From Ligula intestinalis (taxonomy: Eukaryota; Platyhelminthes; Cestoda; Diphyllobothriidea; Diphyllobothriidae), in assembly GCA_036362985.1 (NCBI GenBank), contig JAYGXS010000001.1:70246661-70310660 (forward strand): a stretch of 64,000 nt of DNA, written 5' to 3'. The position numbers and the translations under genes are program-made. The notes under the pieces are model-generated. The model was not told where the DNA came from. It was given only the letters and a program-made list of their open reading frames with translations, and did not search any database. This document shows, in pieces, positions 63,455-64,000 of this stretch. Each line of letters starts with the position of its first letter. The stretch's first letter is position 1.

Positions 63455-64000
63455 ATCTTAAGTATTGCTTCATTGCAGGCGATTTTAACCTTCCTGACGT
63501 GCAATGGTTTCCACCATCCGGTCCATCAAAGTTCGAGAACTTACTTGAGGCAATAGATATTGGCATGTGCGATCAGATAGTCCATTTTCCCACTCCAGGA
63601 GCAAACATACTCGACCTAATTTTTTGAAGGGGATGCGAACCATTTTCAGTGTCAACCTAAGACGCACTTGGGTGTTCACACCATCTTACAGTTGTTAGTG
63701 AACTAGAACTGGAGGCGGATAGAACATTTTCCCAAAAGTAAAGTCTTTATCATGACTTCCGATCAGCAAACACTGCGGACCTACTGGCACATCTAAACGC
63801 TCTCGACTGGTAAAAATTTATCCAATTTTTGGATGTAAATGTTTGTACTGATGCACTGTACAAAGTGCTGGATCCAATCATCAGCAACTTTATTCCCCGT
63901 AAGAAAGTAACACATGTCAAGGATGAAGTGTACCTTTATCCGTCTTTCCGCCATAGGCTGCGTAAACTCTCTCGTCGTTTGCATCGGCAAAACGACACTT
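63455..64000 (+). mobile_element. LINE endonuclease region, running off the window
   Basis: LNLKYCFIAGDFNLPDVQWF (63.45 kb) is the GDFN signature of an apurinic-type endonuclease, followed by FENLLEAIDIGMCDQIVHFP and PGANILDLIF. After a TGA the frame resumes at about 63.76 kb with FRSANTADLLAHLNALDW, VLDPIISNFIPRKKVTHV and RHRLRKLSRRL, the linker before the RT domain of CR1/jockey-like elements. The RT itself lies beyond the window. Confidence 0.75.

Overview
This is eukaryotic nuclear DNA. It shows no operons, a host gene split by GT-AG introns (one of only 34 nt), and a very high load of old, broken transposable elements. The non-LTR elements and Penelope elements, the C2H2 finger tail on an RTE-like reverse transcriptase, and the micro-intron all point to a flatworm. 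From recall of family sequences, a diphyllobothriidean tapeworm (Spirometra, Dibothriocephalus or Schistocephalus type) is most likely. The genus is inference and was not checked against a database.

One host protein gene is clear: a p21-activated kinase (group I PAK) on the minus strand, from about 59.56 kb down to 30.53 kb. Seven exons join in frame through consensus splice sites into a 500-codon model: CRIB/autoinhibitory region, Ser/Pro-rich linker, basic segment, then a complete kinase domain. Its introns of 5.4, 8.8 and 11.9 kb are filled with mobile DNA. Its real N-terminus may lie in exons beyond the window. A 5S rRNA sequence sits on the minus strand inside the 8.8-kb intron. A tRNA-like gene with a perfect acceptor stem and a T-run terminator lies at 2.1 kb.

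Layout. 0-12 kb: a MITE-like element cut by the window start, a tRNA-like gene, SINE copies, Penelope-type 3' ends, and degenerate TTAGGG-like tracts. 12.5-18.4 kb: an RTE-like LINE split by a hAT transposon with inverted ends and a decayed 8-bp target duplication, followed by the LINE's zinc-finger tail. 19.4-22.7 kb: an internally deleted LINE copy, then a Penelope-like element (YVDD reverse transcriptase plus GIY-YIG) whose own 3' end is fused inverted to its 5' side; both ends carry a hammerhead-ribozyme-like motif. 24.8-30.5 kb: a second MITE copy, SINEs and anonymous repeats. 30.5-59.6 kb: the PAK gene, whose introns hold a tandem repeat, SINEs, an internally deleted CR1/jockey-like LINE, LINE 3'-UTR copies, 5S, Penelope fragments, an RTE 3' portion and a Tc1/mariner relic. 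60.3-62.9 kb: a relic of an animal CACTA (Tnp2-type) transposase. 63.4-64 kb: the start of another LINE endonuclease, running off the window.

Apart from PAK, 5S and perhaps the tRNA, nothing here looks like a functioning host gene. Every transposon reading frame examined carries stops, frameshifts, deletions or lost catalytic residues. I saw no evidence of an undescribed multi-gene system. The observations most worth checking are the hammerhead-like motifs in Penelope ends, a tRNA-headed SINE sharing its 3' sequence with a local LINE, fold-back SINE pairs, and the divergent CRIB motif of the PAK.
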